From a virus, in the IMG/VR virus record IMGVR_UViG_3300037189_023131, positions 1 to 25,026 of that record: a DNA stretch of 25,026 nt. One strand, written 5' to 3'. Position 1 is the stretch's first letter; each line of letters opens with the position of its first letter. The translations under genes and the position numbers were made by a program. The notes beneath the pieces were generated by a model that ran no database searches, had not been told where the DNA came from, and was given only the letters and a program-made list of their open reading frames with translations. Below are positions 12,359-18,112 of the stretch, piece by piece.

Positions 12359-12499
12359 ATGAAAAATTGGATTGAAACATTAGTATTAGGAGCAATGGGA
12401 ACCATTGCGGTAGTAGGATTAGTAACGGTAGTAGCATCTATGATTATTGGTGAGATGGATTACAACCAATTTAATTACATCAGTTTAAGTGGGGAGTAA
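12359..12499 (+). CDS. Small membrane protein (46 aa)
   Basis: The product has one hydrophobic helix at about residues 7-30 (TLVLGAMGTIAVVGLVTVVA) and a polar C-terminal tail (GEMDYNQFNYISLSGE). It starts at AGGTT-ATG behind a motif copy. One-helix proteins of this size can affect the host envelope or block superinfection, but nothing here is specific. Confidence 0.62.
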   Translation: MKNWIETLVLGAMGTIAVVGLVTVVASMIIGEMDYNQFNYISLSGE

Positions 12500-12513
12500 G
12501 TTAAGTTAAATCA

Positions 12514-12528
12514 GTTACGTATATTAAA
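12514..12528 (+). promoter_or_regulatory. Early promoter-like motif copy 32
   Basis: GTTACGTATATTAAA. The core C is 32 nt before ATG 12550. Confidence 0.7.
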
Positions 12529-12549
12529 GTATAATTAAAAATAACAGTT

Positions 12550-12972
12550 ATGAAAAGAAATGAATTAGTAGCAACAGCGATTGCAGCAGGAATTAAAGGA
12601 GCTCATACAATGAAGAGCGTAGTATTGGAAGAGATGTTGGCAAACATGGCCAAGCCAGAGACAACAGGGAAACGAGGCCGACCAGTTAAGGCAGATAGTG
12701 CCCGCCAAATACGAATTGCCGAGTTGGCTGAGAAACGAGCGAATGGTGAGTTGAAAAAGGGTCGACCAATTAAGGCAGACAGTGCCCGCCAAATGCGGTT
12801 AGTGGAGTTAGAGACGAAACGAGCAAATGGTGAGTTGAAAAAAGGTCGCCCGGTGAATGGGGAAAGTGCGCGCCAGAAACGATTGGCGGAAATGGAAGCC
12901 AAGAAAGCCGCTAATGGTGGTGTGATGCCACTTGGAAGACCAAAAGTAGTAATTAACGACACCGCTTCATAA
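12550..12972 (+). CDS. SAP/Rho_N-like head plus AT-hook-like GRP repeats (paralogue B)
   Basis: In this 140-residue protein, residues 3-30 (RNELVATAIAAGIKGAHTMK and onward) resemble the short helix-turn-helix of SAP or Rho N-terminal domains, which bind nucleic acid. GRP follows at residues 43, 71, 99 and 129, heading repeats of 28, 28 and 30 residues: GRP-x-(K/N)-x-(D/E)SARQ-x-R(L/I)-x-E, then RANGELKK. The best AT-hook match is KRGRPVK at 41-47. It is a paralogue of the 10294 protein with an extra head. Arginine is CGN in 12 of 14 codons, against 1 of 14 in the paralogue. DNA binding is inferred. A hairpin terminator follows 27 nt after the stop. Confidence 0.85.
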   Translation: MKRNELVATAIAAGIKGAHTMKSVVLEEMLANMAKPETTGKRGRPVKADSARQIRIAELAEKRANGELKKGRPIKADSARQMRLVELETKRANGELKKGRPVNGESARQKRLAEMEAKKAANGGVMPLGRPKVVINDTAS

Positions 12973-12999
12973 CCGGTTATCTTAAATATACACCTTGTG

Positions 13000-13017
13000 A
13001 GCCCGAGTAATCGGGCT
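13000..13017 (+). terminator. Hairpin terminator
   Basis: A 7-bp stem AGCCCGA / TCGGGCT with a GTAA loop is followed by TTC. The next ORF (13028) begins 11 nt later with no motif copy, so its expression would need read-through. Confidence 0.75.
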
Positions 13018-13027
13018 TTCGGGGTAC

Positions 13028-13186
13028 ATGAGAACGCAAACATTTTTACAGAAACACGGAGCCGACATTTTGAGTATGGATGGCAATTTAGACCAAGCGG
13101 TGATAACGTTACGACTTGAAGACGGACGACTAGCGTTTTATTGGTTCGATGAGGGAGAGTATATTAAACACGTTATAAAGGAGTAA
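13028..13186 (+). CDS. Hypothetical 52-aa protein without its own promoter motif
   Basis: The product begins MRTQTFLQKHGADILSMDGN, then VITLRLEDGRLAFYWFDEGE and YIKHVIKE. The strand-turn-strand middle looks like a genuine small beta fold. The start (GGTAC-ATG) lacks the usual TT. The gene lies directly behind a terminator and ahead of motif copy 33, an unusual position. Codon use is CpG-rich like its neighbours. Confidence 0.6.
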   Translation: MRTQTFLQKHGADILSMDGNLDQAVITLRLEDGRLAFYWFDEGEYIKHVIKE

Positions 13187-13200
13187 TAACACCAAACATT

Positions 13201-13215
13201 GTTACGTATATTAAA
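13201..13215 (+). promoter_or_regulatory. Early promoter-like motif copy 33
   Basis: GTTACGTATATTAAA. The core C is 32 nt before ATG 13237. Confidence 0.7.
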
Positions 13216-13236
13216 GTATAATTAAAAATAACGGTT

Positions 13237-13314
13237 ATGGAAGTTTTAGTATGTTTATTATTGGCAGTGGGAGTAGTAGGTGTTAAATTTGCTTTATTGT
13301 ATATTCTAAATTGA
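13237..13314 (+). CDS. One-helix membrane mini-protein (25 aa)
   Basis: The frame MEVLVCLLLAVGVVGVKFAL plus YILN is hydrophobic throughout. It has a motif copy and the canonical CGGTT-ATG start, the best context of the mini membrane ORFs. The next ATG (13320) follows 5 nt after the stop. Confidence 0.55.
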   Translation: MEVLVCLLLAVGVVGVKFALLYILN

Positions 13315-13319
13315 AGGTT

Positions 13320-13625
13320 ATGACAGCAAGAGAGTTTATGGACGCGTGTAACACGTTTACACAATTCGGAAAAATTAAAGACATCGATTTCGAAATGGAG
13401 TTATGGTGTGATCGACTTGACAAAGTGGGTAAATTGGAGTTGCGAGGTTTCGATTTCGAAAACGGAACAGTAGTGTTAGGTGAGTATATTGATTTCGGAT
13501 GTGATTGTTGTGGTGGGTATTATGAAGACCAGACATACGATTTAGATGACTTAGCTCGTAATGGCTACCTAGGAGACCTAATCGACATGTTAGATGACAT
13601 ATTGAGAGCAAAGACGGGAGTATAA
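13320..13625 (+). CDS. Hypothetical protein with CDCC cysteine cluster
   Basis: The 101-residue protein starts MTAREFMDACNTFTQFGKIK, then has beta strands (DFEMELWCDRLDKVGKLELR), a cysteine cluster GCDCCGG (about residues 60-66) and a C-terminal helix (GYLGDLIDMLDDILRAKTG). I prefer the AGGTT-ATG at 13320 over the in-frame TTG at 13311, which lies inside the preceding ORF and lacks the standard context. The cysteines could bind metal. It is likely co-transcribed with the membrane mini-ORF. Confidence 0.74.
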   Translation: MTAREFMDACNTFTQFGKIKDIDFEMELWCDRLDKVGKLELRGFDFENGTVVLGEYIDFGCDCCGGYYEDQTYDLDDLARNGYLGDLIDMLDDILRAKTGV

Positions 13626-13637
13626 GTCGCAAATGAC

Positions 13638-13652
13638 ATTACGTATATTTCA
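13638..13652 (+). promoter_or_regulatory. Early promoter-like motif copy 34
   Basis: ATTACGTATATTTCA. The core C is 31 nt before ATG 13673. Confidence 0.66.
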
Positions 13653-13672
13653 GTATATTTAAAGAAACGGTT

Positions 13673-13807
13673 ATGAGAACATTTGGTATTACAGTAGGAG
13701 TATTTGGAACGATATTATTGGCGTTCGGGAACGATTGGGGTTTAATCGGATTGGTTCCGTTGTTGATATTACAGTTTGAAGAGTTAGCTAAGGACACTAA
13801 TGACTAA
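13673..13807 (+). CDS. Small membrane protein (44 aa)
   Basis: The product has two short hydrophobic stretches (FGITVGVFGTILLAFG and WGLIGLVPLLILQF) and an acidic end (EELAKDTND). It may form a helical hairpin in the membrane. It starts at CGGTT-ATG behind motif copy 34 as a single-gene unit. Confidence 0.62.
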   Translation: MRTFGITVGVFGTILLAFGNDWGLIGLVPLLILQFEELAKDTND

Positions 13808-13812
13808 AGACA

Positions 13813-13827
13813 GTTACGTATATTAAA
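13813..13827 (+). promoter_or_regulatory. Early promoter-like motif copy 35
   Basis: GTTACGTATATTAAA, 5 nt after a stop. The core C is 31 nt before ATG 13848. Confidence 0.7.
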
Positions 13828-13847
13828 GTATATTTAAAGAAACGGTT

Positions 13848-14060
13848 ATGGAAAGAAAAGTTTTTACAGTAGTGGACGGAATGAGAATCCAAGCAGAACA
13901 GTTGTCAGGGTGGAAGAAAATATTGATACCTGAAGTGTACACCGCGTTAGAAGAGTATGCGAAACGTGATAACGACAAGGCGGAAACAGGGTATGACATT
14001 TGCCGCGGAACAAGTTTAGATAGTTACATTGGCAATTATATGTTGGGATACAGACTCTGA
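13848..14060 (+). CDS. Hypothetical small protein
   Basis: The 70-residue product begins MERKVFTVVDGMRIQAEQLS, contains LIPEVYTALEEYAKRD and ends with CRGTSLDSYIGNYMLGYRL. No family is recognised. It starts at CGGTT-ATG and is CpG-rich like its neighbours. Confidence 0.7.
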   Translation: MERKVFTVVDGMRIQAEQLSGWKKILIPEVYTALEEYAKRDNDKAETGYDICRGTSLDSYIGNYMLGYRL

Positions 14061-14066
14061 AATTGA

Positions 14067-14081
14067 ATTACGTATATTAAA
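14067..14081 (+). promoter_or_regulatory. Early promoter-like motif copy 36
   Basis: ATTACGTATATTAAA. The core C is 32 nt before ATG 14103. Confidence 0.68.
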
Positions 14082-14102
14082 GTATAATTAAAAATAGCGG
14101 TT

Positions 14103-14327
14103 ATGAAAAATTTGAAAAAACTTGATGGTGTAGATGTGAACGTAATGGATCAGTTCATCGCAGTAATGGATTTCTTGAAGGCGATGGGTTACGACACAAG
14201 TAAGTTAAGCGTGATGGACGCTGCGTATTTGAAAAGTGACATAGTTAGAGCGATTGAGAACTGTGAAGACCCGTATGCGGAATACATGACAACCAAAAAC
14301 AATGATGACCAAGTGACGAGATGGTAG
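14103..14327 (+). CDS. Hypothetical helical protein, last gene of early array
   Basis: The 74-residue product is helical (MDQFIAVMDFLKAMGYDTSK, then LKSDIVRAIENCEDPYAEYM). No family is recognised. It starts at CGGTT-ATG. It is closed by a strong hairpin (14347-14366), after which gene packing stops for about 375 bp. Confidence 0.7.
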   Translation: MKNLKKLDGVDVNVMDQFIAVMDFLKAMGYDTSKLSVMDAAYLKSDIVRAIENCEDPYAEYMTTKNNDDQVTRW

Positions 14328-14346
14328 TTTAGCGCTTCTAATAAAG

Positions 14347-14366
14347 GTGGGTCCGCAAGGACCCAC
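14347..14366 (+). terminator. Strong hairpin terminator with GCAA loop
   Basis: An 8-bp G/C-rich stem GTGGGTCC / GGACCCAC closes the stable tetraloop GCAA, 19 nt after the last early-array stop. The following T-run is short (TTCC). Confidence 0.82.
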
Positions 14367-14428
14367 TTCCGTAGTCTCACCGCATACGGTATATGGTACA
14401 TATATGGTACGTACTAGGTATGTATATC

Positions 14429-14458
14429 CCCCGTACGCGTTACGGTCAATGTACGGGG
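14429..14458. repeat. Inverted repeat CCCCGTAC/GTACGGGG
   Basis: Perfect 8-bp arms with a 14-base spacer lie within the GTAC cluster. There is no T-run, so it is more likely a protein-binding or structural site than a terminator. Confidence 0.6.
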
Positions 14459-14637
14459 TATGGGTATACGGGAAGGAATGTGATGGATTTATAGAGCGAA
14501 AACAACTTTTACCCATCGATAAATATATAATTATATACCACCCAAAGAATATACCCCATGATTCCAAAATTGCAAAAATGGATAAAACCCAAAAACCCAC
14601 AAAAAGAGATCTTTAAAAAAATTTCACCTTTTGACCA

Positions 14638-14655
14638 AGTATATTTGTATATACT
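14638..14655. promoter_or_regulatory. Dyad AGTATAT/ATATACT, possible operator
   Basis: A 7-bp dyad with a TTGT spacer ends 6 nt before motif copy 37. A repressor or activator binding site is a guess from position. Confidence 0.4.
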
Positions 14656-14661
14656 AAATTA

Positions 14662-14676
14662 GTTTCATATATTCAA
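14662..14676 (+). promoter_or_regulatory. Early promoter-like motif copy 37 (last)
   Basis: GTTTCATATATTCAA. The core C is 39 nt before ATG 14705, the longest spacing. Confidence 0.58.
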
Positions 14677-14704
14677 AGAAATTAATAATTAAAAAATAAA
14701 GGTC

Positions 14705-14977
14705 ATGAGTAACAAGGAAAAAGCACAGCAACTAGAAAAAGAAATCCGAGTAATTGATTTCGTAATCATCACATTAATGTTTACAGGTGTAGTAGAATCA
14801 ATACTAGCCGTAATGGAAATTGTAGACATGGACATCATTTCATTCTTAATAATTTCAGCTAGTTTGTTTCTAACTTTTGTCAACGCTAGAAAACGTAGCA
14901 TTAAGGAACTTACAAAACGAGTTAACGAAGCAATTTATATGACGGAAGAGGAGTATTATGAAAAATACCCAAACTAG
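14705..14977 (+). CDS. Two-helix membrane protein
   Basis: The 90-residue product has a charged N-terminal helix (residues 1-16), hydrophobic segments at about 17-38 and 43-59, and a basic/acidic cytoplasmic-type tail (RKRSIKELTKRVNEAIYMTE). No family is recognised. Its start context is AGGTC-ATG. Its 3' end overlaps the next frame by 20 nt if that gene starts at 14958. Confidence 0.76.
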   Translation: MSNKEKAQQLEKEIRVIDFVIITLMFTGVVESILAVMEIVDMDIISFLIISASLFLTFVNARKRSIKELTKRVNEAIYMTEEEYYEKYPN

Positions 14978-15443
14978 TATGAAACGTATTAGTGAATCCG
15001 AAGCACACAATTATATCCCAGTATCAGAAGACTTCACAGGATCAGAACCAGCATTCTTTACCCTAACACCAAATGAAGAAGACCCAGAATGGGATAACGT
15101 AACTTATTATACAGCTAGAAAAAAAGATCTGTATCAAAATAGGGAAGGTGAAGGTGACTCATGGATCTACATTTTGACAAATAAGACTATGCCTAATTTG
15201 GTTAAAATAGGATTTACTGATAAGACGCCGGATAAACGTGCTAAACAAATTTCTCGATCAACTGGCGTGCCTTTGGAGTTTAGTGTTGTATATGCGTTTA
15301 GATGCTTTAATGCACACGCTTTAGAAATTGAGCTTCATAGGTATTTAAAAGGTTATAGGATAAATAACGATAGAGAGTTTTTTCAAATATCCGTGGAGGA
15401 AGCCAAAACAGCCATTACATTGTTGGGACAAAGGTACTTATAA
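14958..15443 (+). CDS. GIY-YIG (T5orf172/MUG113-type) domain protein
   Basis: The 161-residue protein has a variable first 65 residues, then SWIYILTN (the GIY-like strand, 68-75), LVKIGFT (81-87, the YIG-like strand), the conserved arginine in DKRAKQISR, and a C-terminal LEIELHRYLKGYRINNDREF with E140 and FF. This matches the T5orf172 branch of GIY-YIG nucleases, seen in phage and host proteins. It may nick DNA, but many members lack shown activity. It starts at ATT-ATG 14958; ATG 14979, just after the upstream stop, is an alternative. Context does not look like a homing endonuclease. Confidence 0.85.
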   Translation: MKNTQTSMKRISESEAHNYIPVSEDFTGSEPAFFTLTPNEEDPEWDNVTYYTARKKDLYQNREGEGDSWIYILTNKTMPNLVKIGFTDKTPDKRAKQISRSTGVPLEFSVVYAFRCFNAHALEIELHRYLKGYRINNDREFFQISVEEAKTAITLLGQRYL

Positions 15444-15452
15444 TATTTATCA
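15442..15452 (+). promoter_or_regulatory. Near match to late-promoter-like motif
   Basis: AATATTTATCA differs at its end from the late motif AATATTTATAA. It overlaps the preceding TAA stop and is 135 nt before the next ATG, so its function is doubtful. Confidence 0.3.
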
Positions 15453-15576
15453 ACAAACCTACACATACTAGGTCGTATATACGGATATTAGGATTTAGAT
15501 TAGGGTTATAGGCTATTTTATGGCGAAATCAAGTAAATAAGATATAGATTAAGTTCTTTAAACTAATTTTAATATA

Positions 15577-16014
15577 ATGGATTTAAATAAATTTTTTAAC
15601 TACTTTAACCCCACCTCTGATGATGATGGTGAGGTGCTTAGTAAGAACTTAGAGAGTTTTAAAGAAAGCCCTATTTATAAAATTAAGGTTTTTGAAAGAC
15701 TTATCCTTAATGGTTTACTTTTTAAAAAGTCTATTATAAACTTCTTTAGCCAAGCTGATGAAAGCCTAGATATGATCCAAGTTGATTTAGCTGGAGAGTT
15801 TATGATGTATAATAGAGCATGGTTTTGGATTAGCCAGGTAGATTGGAATGATGGACAATGGGTAAAAGATTTAGAAATAGCGTCTAATGAAAACCTTTTA
15901 ACCGCTGTTAAATTATGTATGCATTATTTTGAAGAACAAGAAGAATATGAAAAGTGCGCCTTTTTAAAAAAGATTCAAGATTTTGTTCAAAATTGCTTGG
16001 CTATTGAAGATTAA
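15577..16014 (+). CDS. Hypothetical helical protein
   Basis: The 145-residue protein is largely helical, with a tryptophan-rich middle (NRAWFWISQVDWNDGQWVKD) and a C-terminal hairpin (CMHYFEEQEEYEKCAFLKKI) that resembles the UVR-like tail of the 4898 protein. No family is assigned. The start (TATA-ATG) is not of the early TTATG class. The 133 bp upstream hold no gene but contain the palindrome CGTATATACG at 15474-15483. Confidence 0.74.
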   Translation: MDLNKFFNYFNPTSDDDGEVLSKNLESFKESPIYKIKVFERLILNGLLFKKSIINFFSQADESLDMIQVDLAGEFMMYNRAWFWISQVDWNDGQWVKDLEIASNENLLTAVKLCMHYFEEQEEYEKCAFLKKIQDFVQNCLAIED

Positions 16015-16105
16015 GTTACGTATGTTGGCTATACGGGTTAAAAGAAAGACAAGTAGTAAGACATAAAATAGACAGAAAGAAAGACAGTTAGTAGAAAGTG
16101 GGGTA

Positions 16106-16303
16106 ATGAACATCCCTGTTATAATAAATAATCATATGAGAAATAAAGAATTAGCTTTGAGAAGGATTCAATCCTTACAAGCACGCCTTAGAGTTTTAAG
16201 ACAGACTATGGGCACCGGAACAAAAGAAGAAATTTCTGATGCTATGAAACAACTTCATGAGTTATTAGATGATCTTCAAAATATTGTTGAAAGAGAAAAT
16301 TAA
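16106..16303 (+). CDS. Small coiled-coil protein
   Basis: The 65-residue product is a basic helical hairpin (ELALRRIQSLQARLRVLRQT, then EISDAMKQLHELLDDLQNIV). An internal ATG at 16136 (MRNKEL) is a possible alternative start. No family is recognised. It precedes the HD-domain gene by 18 nt. Confidence 0.68.
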   Translation: MNIPVIINNHMRNKELALRRIQSLQARLRVLRQTMGTGTKEEISDAMKQLHELLDDLQNIVEREN

Positions 16304-16321
16304 TCAAAAACCAAATAAGTT

Positions 16322-17116
16322 ATGAATCTAACAGCAGAACAAATCCAAGCAAATTGGGGTGACTTGATGTCTTACATTGATAAGCATATTTCATCTCCTC
16401 GTAAAGAAAAATTATTAGAATTTTATGAACAGTATTCTGATCGTTTAATGTTGATGCCTGCATCACATAAAAAAGAGTATCATAATGCTTTCCCTGGAGG
16501 GTATGTAGAACATGTTTTACGAGTTATTAGATGTGCTATTAAGCAAGCTGAATTATGGGATGAAGAAGGATGCGATACATCTACTTTTACTCTTGAAGAA
16601 TTAGTATTCTCAGCTTTAAATCATGATTTAGGTAAACTAGGCTCAGAAGATGAAGAGTCATATTTACCTCAAACAGATCAATGGCGCCGAGATAAACTAG
16701 GAGAGGATTATATGTTTAATGAGCGCGTACCATTTGCTTCAGTACCAGATAGAGGCTTATATTTACTTCAATCTCATGGTATTCAATATACATTTAATGA
16801 GATGATTGCTATCCAAACTCATGATGGCTTGTATGATGAAGCTAATAAAAAATACTTTATCTCATTTACCCCAGGACAAAAACCAAGAACTAGTTTACCT
16901 TATATTCTACATCAAGCCGATTTAATGGCGTCACGTATTGAGTTTGAACGTGAATGGCTACCTAAGTTAAAAGAAGGTAAGAAATCCGTGGATAGTAAAA
17001 AAGGAAATTTTACATTGGGGACACAACAAGACACTCCAAAGAAAACTCCAACTAAAACCAAAGCGTTAAGTTCAATTAAGAGTGATAGTTTAAAAAATAT
17101 GTTAAATAGTTTGTAA
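16322..17116 (+). CDS. HD-domain phosphohydrolase
   Basis: The 264-residue protein has the metal-binding pattern of the HD superfamily: H64 in GGYVEHVLRVIR, H101-D102 in LNHDLGKLG, H168 in IQTHDGLYDE, and D200 in YILHQADLMASR. Such enzymes hydrolyse phosphomonoesters or phosphodiesters, often of nucleotides. T4-like marine and freshwater phages commonly carry one among the structural genes. The C-terminal 40 residues are Lys/Thr/Ser-rich and probably flexible. It starts at AAGTT-ATG. A nucleotide-pool or signalling role is likely, but the substrate is unknown. Confidence 0.9.
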   Translation: MNLTAEQIQANWGDLMSYIDKHISSPRKEKLLEFYEQYSDRLMLMPASHKKEYHNAFPGGYVEHVLRVIRCAIKQAELWDEEGCDTSTFTLEELVFSALNHDLGKLGSEDEESYLPQTDQWRRDKLGEDYMFNERVPFASVPDRGLYLLQSHGIQYTFNEMIAIQTHDGLYDEANKKYFISFTPGQKPRTSLPYILHQADLMASRIEFEREWLPKLKEGKKSVDSKKGNFTLGTQQDTPKKTPTKTKALSSIKSDSLKNMLNSL

Positions 17117-17118
17117 TT

Positions 17119-17406
17119 ATGTTAGTAGTTGTAATATGTATATTGTCGGTATTAGTTGTAATTCTAGGGTTTTCAACTTTTAACCTTTTGAGGAAACAAG
17201 AAAAAGCAGAAGATGTTTTAATGGAATACCTCGCATACTTAGATAGACTATCTAGAGTAGTAGAAGCATCAGATCAAAAACTTAAAGAAATTGATAATAA
17301 AGGAACTTTTAAATCCGATGATGAGATAGGCTTCTTTTTCAAATCAGTCCAACAAATACAAGATATATTAAATGAATTCAAAGTAATTCGAATAAAGCAA
17401 GAATGA
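17119..17406 (+). CDS. Membrane-anchored coiled-coil protein
   Basis: In this 95-residue product the first 22 residues are a strong membrane helix (MLVVVICILSVLVVILGFST). A helical, charged domain follows (LMEYLAYLDRLSRVVEASDQ to IQDILNEFKVIRIKQE). It starts 2 nt after the HD gene stop and overlaps the sigma-factor gene by 4 nt (ATGA), so the three are translationally linked. A membrane-tethered partner of late functions is possible; no family is named. Confidence 0.78.
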   Translation: MLVVVICILSVLVVILGFSTFNLLRKQEKAEDVLMEYLAYLDRLSRVVEASDQKLKEIDNKGTFKSDDEIGFFFKSVQQIQDILNEFKVIRIKQE

Positions 17407-18098
17407 AAAAAAAACGAGAAAAAAGAAGATATTTTACTCAAGAAACGGAAGATGCTATTGTTAGATACAATAGCACTTCTGATGTGATAGAGCGAAATAA
17501 GATATATGAGGAAGAAATACATTATGCTTTCTTCAAATTAACTCAAAATATAATTCATACATTTAAGTTCTATCATACTGAAGTAGAAAATTTGGAGCAT
17601 CTTCAACATGAGATTATTATCTTCTTGCTCTCTAAAATTCATCTTTTTAACCCACACAATGGAGCCAAAGCGTATTCATATTTTGGTACTATAGTTAAAC
17701 GTTGGTTGATTCTTTATAATGATAAGAATTATAATAAAAAAATATCTTCGTCCCCTGTAGAGGATATAATTCATGATGAAAAACATTCTTATGTCCTTGA
17801 AAGTAATCCTCAAAAAGATAGATTATCTAGTTTTATAGATTCATATGTAGATCATGTATCGCTTAATCTTTATAAAATATTCCCTAAAGGAAATGATGCT
17901 CAGATAGCTGATGCTGTGTTAGAAATTTTTAGAAAAAGAGATAATATAGATTTATTTAATAAAAAAGCTCTTTATATCTACATACATGAGATGATAGATG
18001 TTAAAACTCCTAAAATAACTAAAATTGTAACGGTACTTCAAAAAATATTTAAGGAGCATTATGTTTTCTATTTAGAAAATGACTATATTGATTTTTAA
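17403..18098 (+). CDS. 55: gp55-like late-transcription sigma factor
   Basis: The 231-residue protein has a basic start (MKKKREKRRY), then a stretch at about 38-108 matching sigma region 2: FFKLTQNIIHTFKFYH, EHLQHEIIIFLLSKIHLF, and NPHNGAKAYSYFGTIVKRWL. The AYSYFG-x-IVKRWL segment is the typical core-binding and -10-recognition helix of gp55-type factors. T4 gp55 (185 residues) directs host RNA polymerase to late promoters. The long tail may correspond to its clamp-contacting end. It is followed by AATATTTATAA sites ahead of late genes. The call rests on motif pattern and context. Confidence 0.8.
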   Translation: MKKKREKRRYFTQETEDAIVRYNSTSDVIERNKIYEEEIHYAFFKLTQNIIHTFKFYHTEVENLEHLQHEIIIFLLSKIHLFNPHNGAKAYSYFGTIVKRWLILYNDKNYNKKISSSPVEDIIHDEKHSYVLESNPQKDRLSSFIDSYVDHVSLNLYKIFPKGNDAQIADAVLEIFRKRDNIDLFNKKALYIYIHEMIDVKTPKITKIVTVLQKIFKEHYVFYLENDYIDF

Positions 18099-18112
18099 AA
18101 AAACTACCACTT

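Larger units (their letters stand above)
14328..14704. other. Non-coding segment rich in repeats (candidate control or origin region)
   Basis: No convincing gene lies in this 377-bp stretch. It holds a terminator (14347-14366), a 9-bp direct repeat ATATGGTAC (14391-14399 and 14402-14410), five GTAC sites between 14396 and 14454, an 8-bp inverted repeat CCCCGTAC/GTACGGGG (14429-14436 and 14451-14458), an AT-rich C-poor stretch to about 14630, a 7-bp dyad AGTATAT/ATATACT (14638-14655) and motif copy 37. It separates the early array from the next genes. A replication origin, a transcription switch or a recombination scar would each fit. Confidence 0.6.

Noticed and set aside
12603-13043. 146-codon open frame on the minus strand
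   Set aside because: It is the antisense shadow of the GRP-repeat gene (12550-12972); its repeats mirror that gene, it ends in no motif or start context, and all other genes are on the + strand.
13311-13319. TTG start at 13311 for the 13320 gene
   Set aside because: It lies within the preceding mini-ORF and lacks the AGGTT-ATG context found exactly at 13320.
14205-14616. Overlapping open frames on both strands (131 codons minus, 89 codons plus from 14347)
   Set aside because: The plus frame begins inside the terminator hairpin and both cross the repeat segment; composition and context are non-coding.
748-14676. Motif array as a CRISPR or iteron array
   Set aside because: Copies are 15 bp, imperfect, unevenly spaced by whole genes, and always in front of starts; CRISPR repeats and iterons are regularly spaced.
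15474-15483. Palindrome CGTATATACG
   Set aside because: A 10-bp palindrome in an AT-rich gap is easily chance; it shares CGTATAT with the motif but has no nearby start.
16015-16026. GTTACGTATGTT as a 38th motif copy
   Set aside because: The core reads TATGTT and the next ATG is 91 nt away, well outside the 21-39 nt range; it may be a decayed copy.
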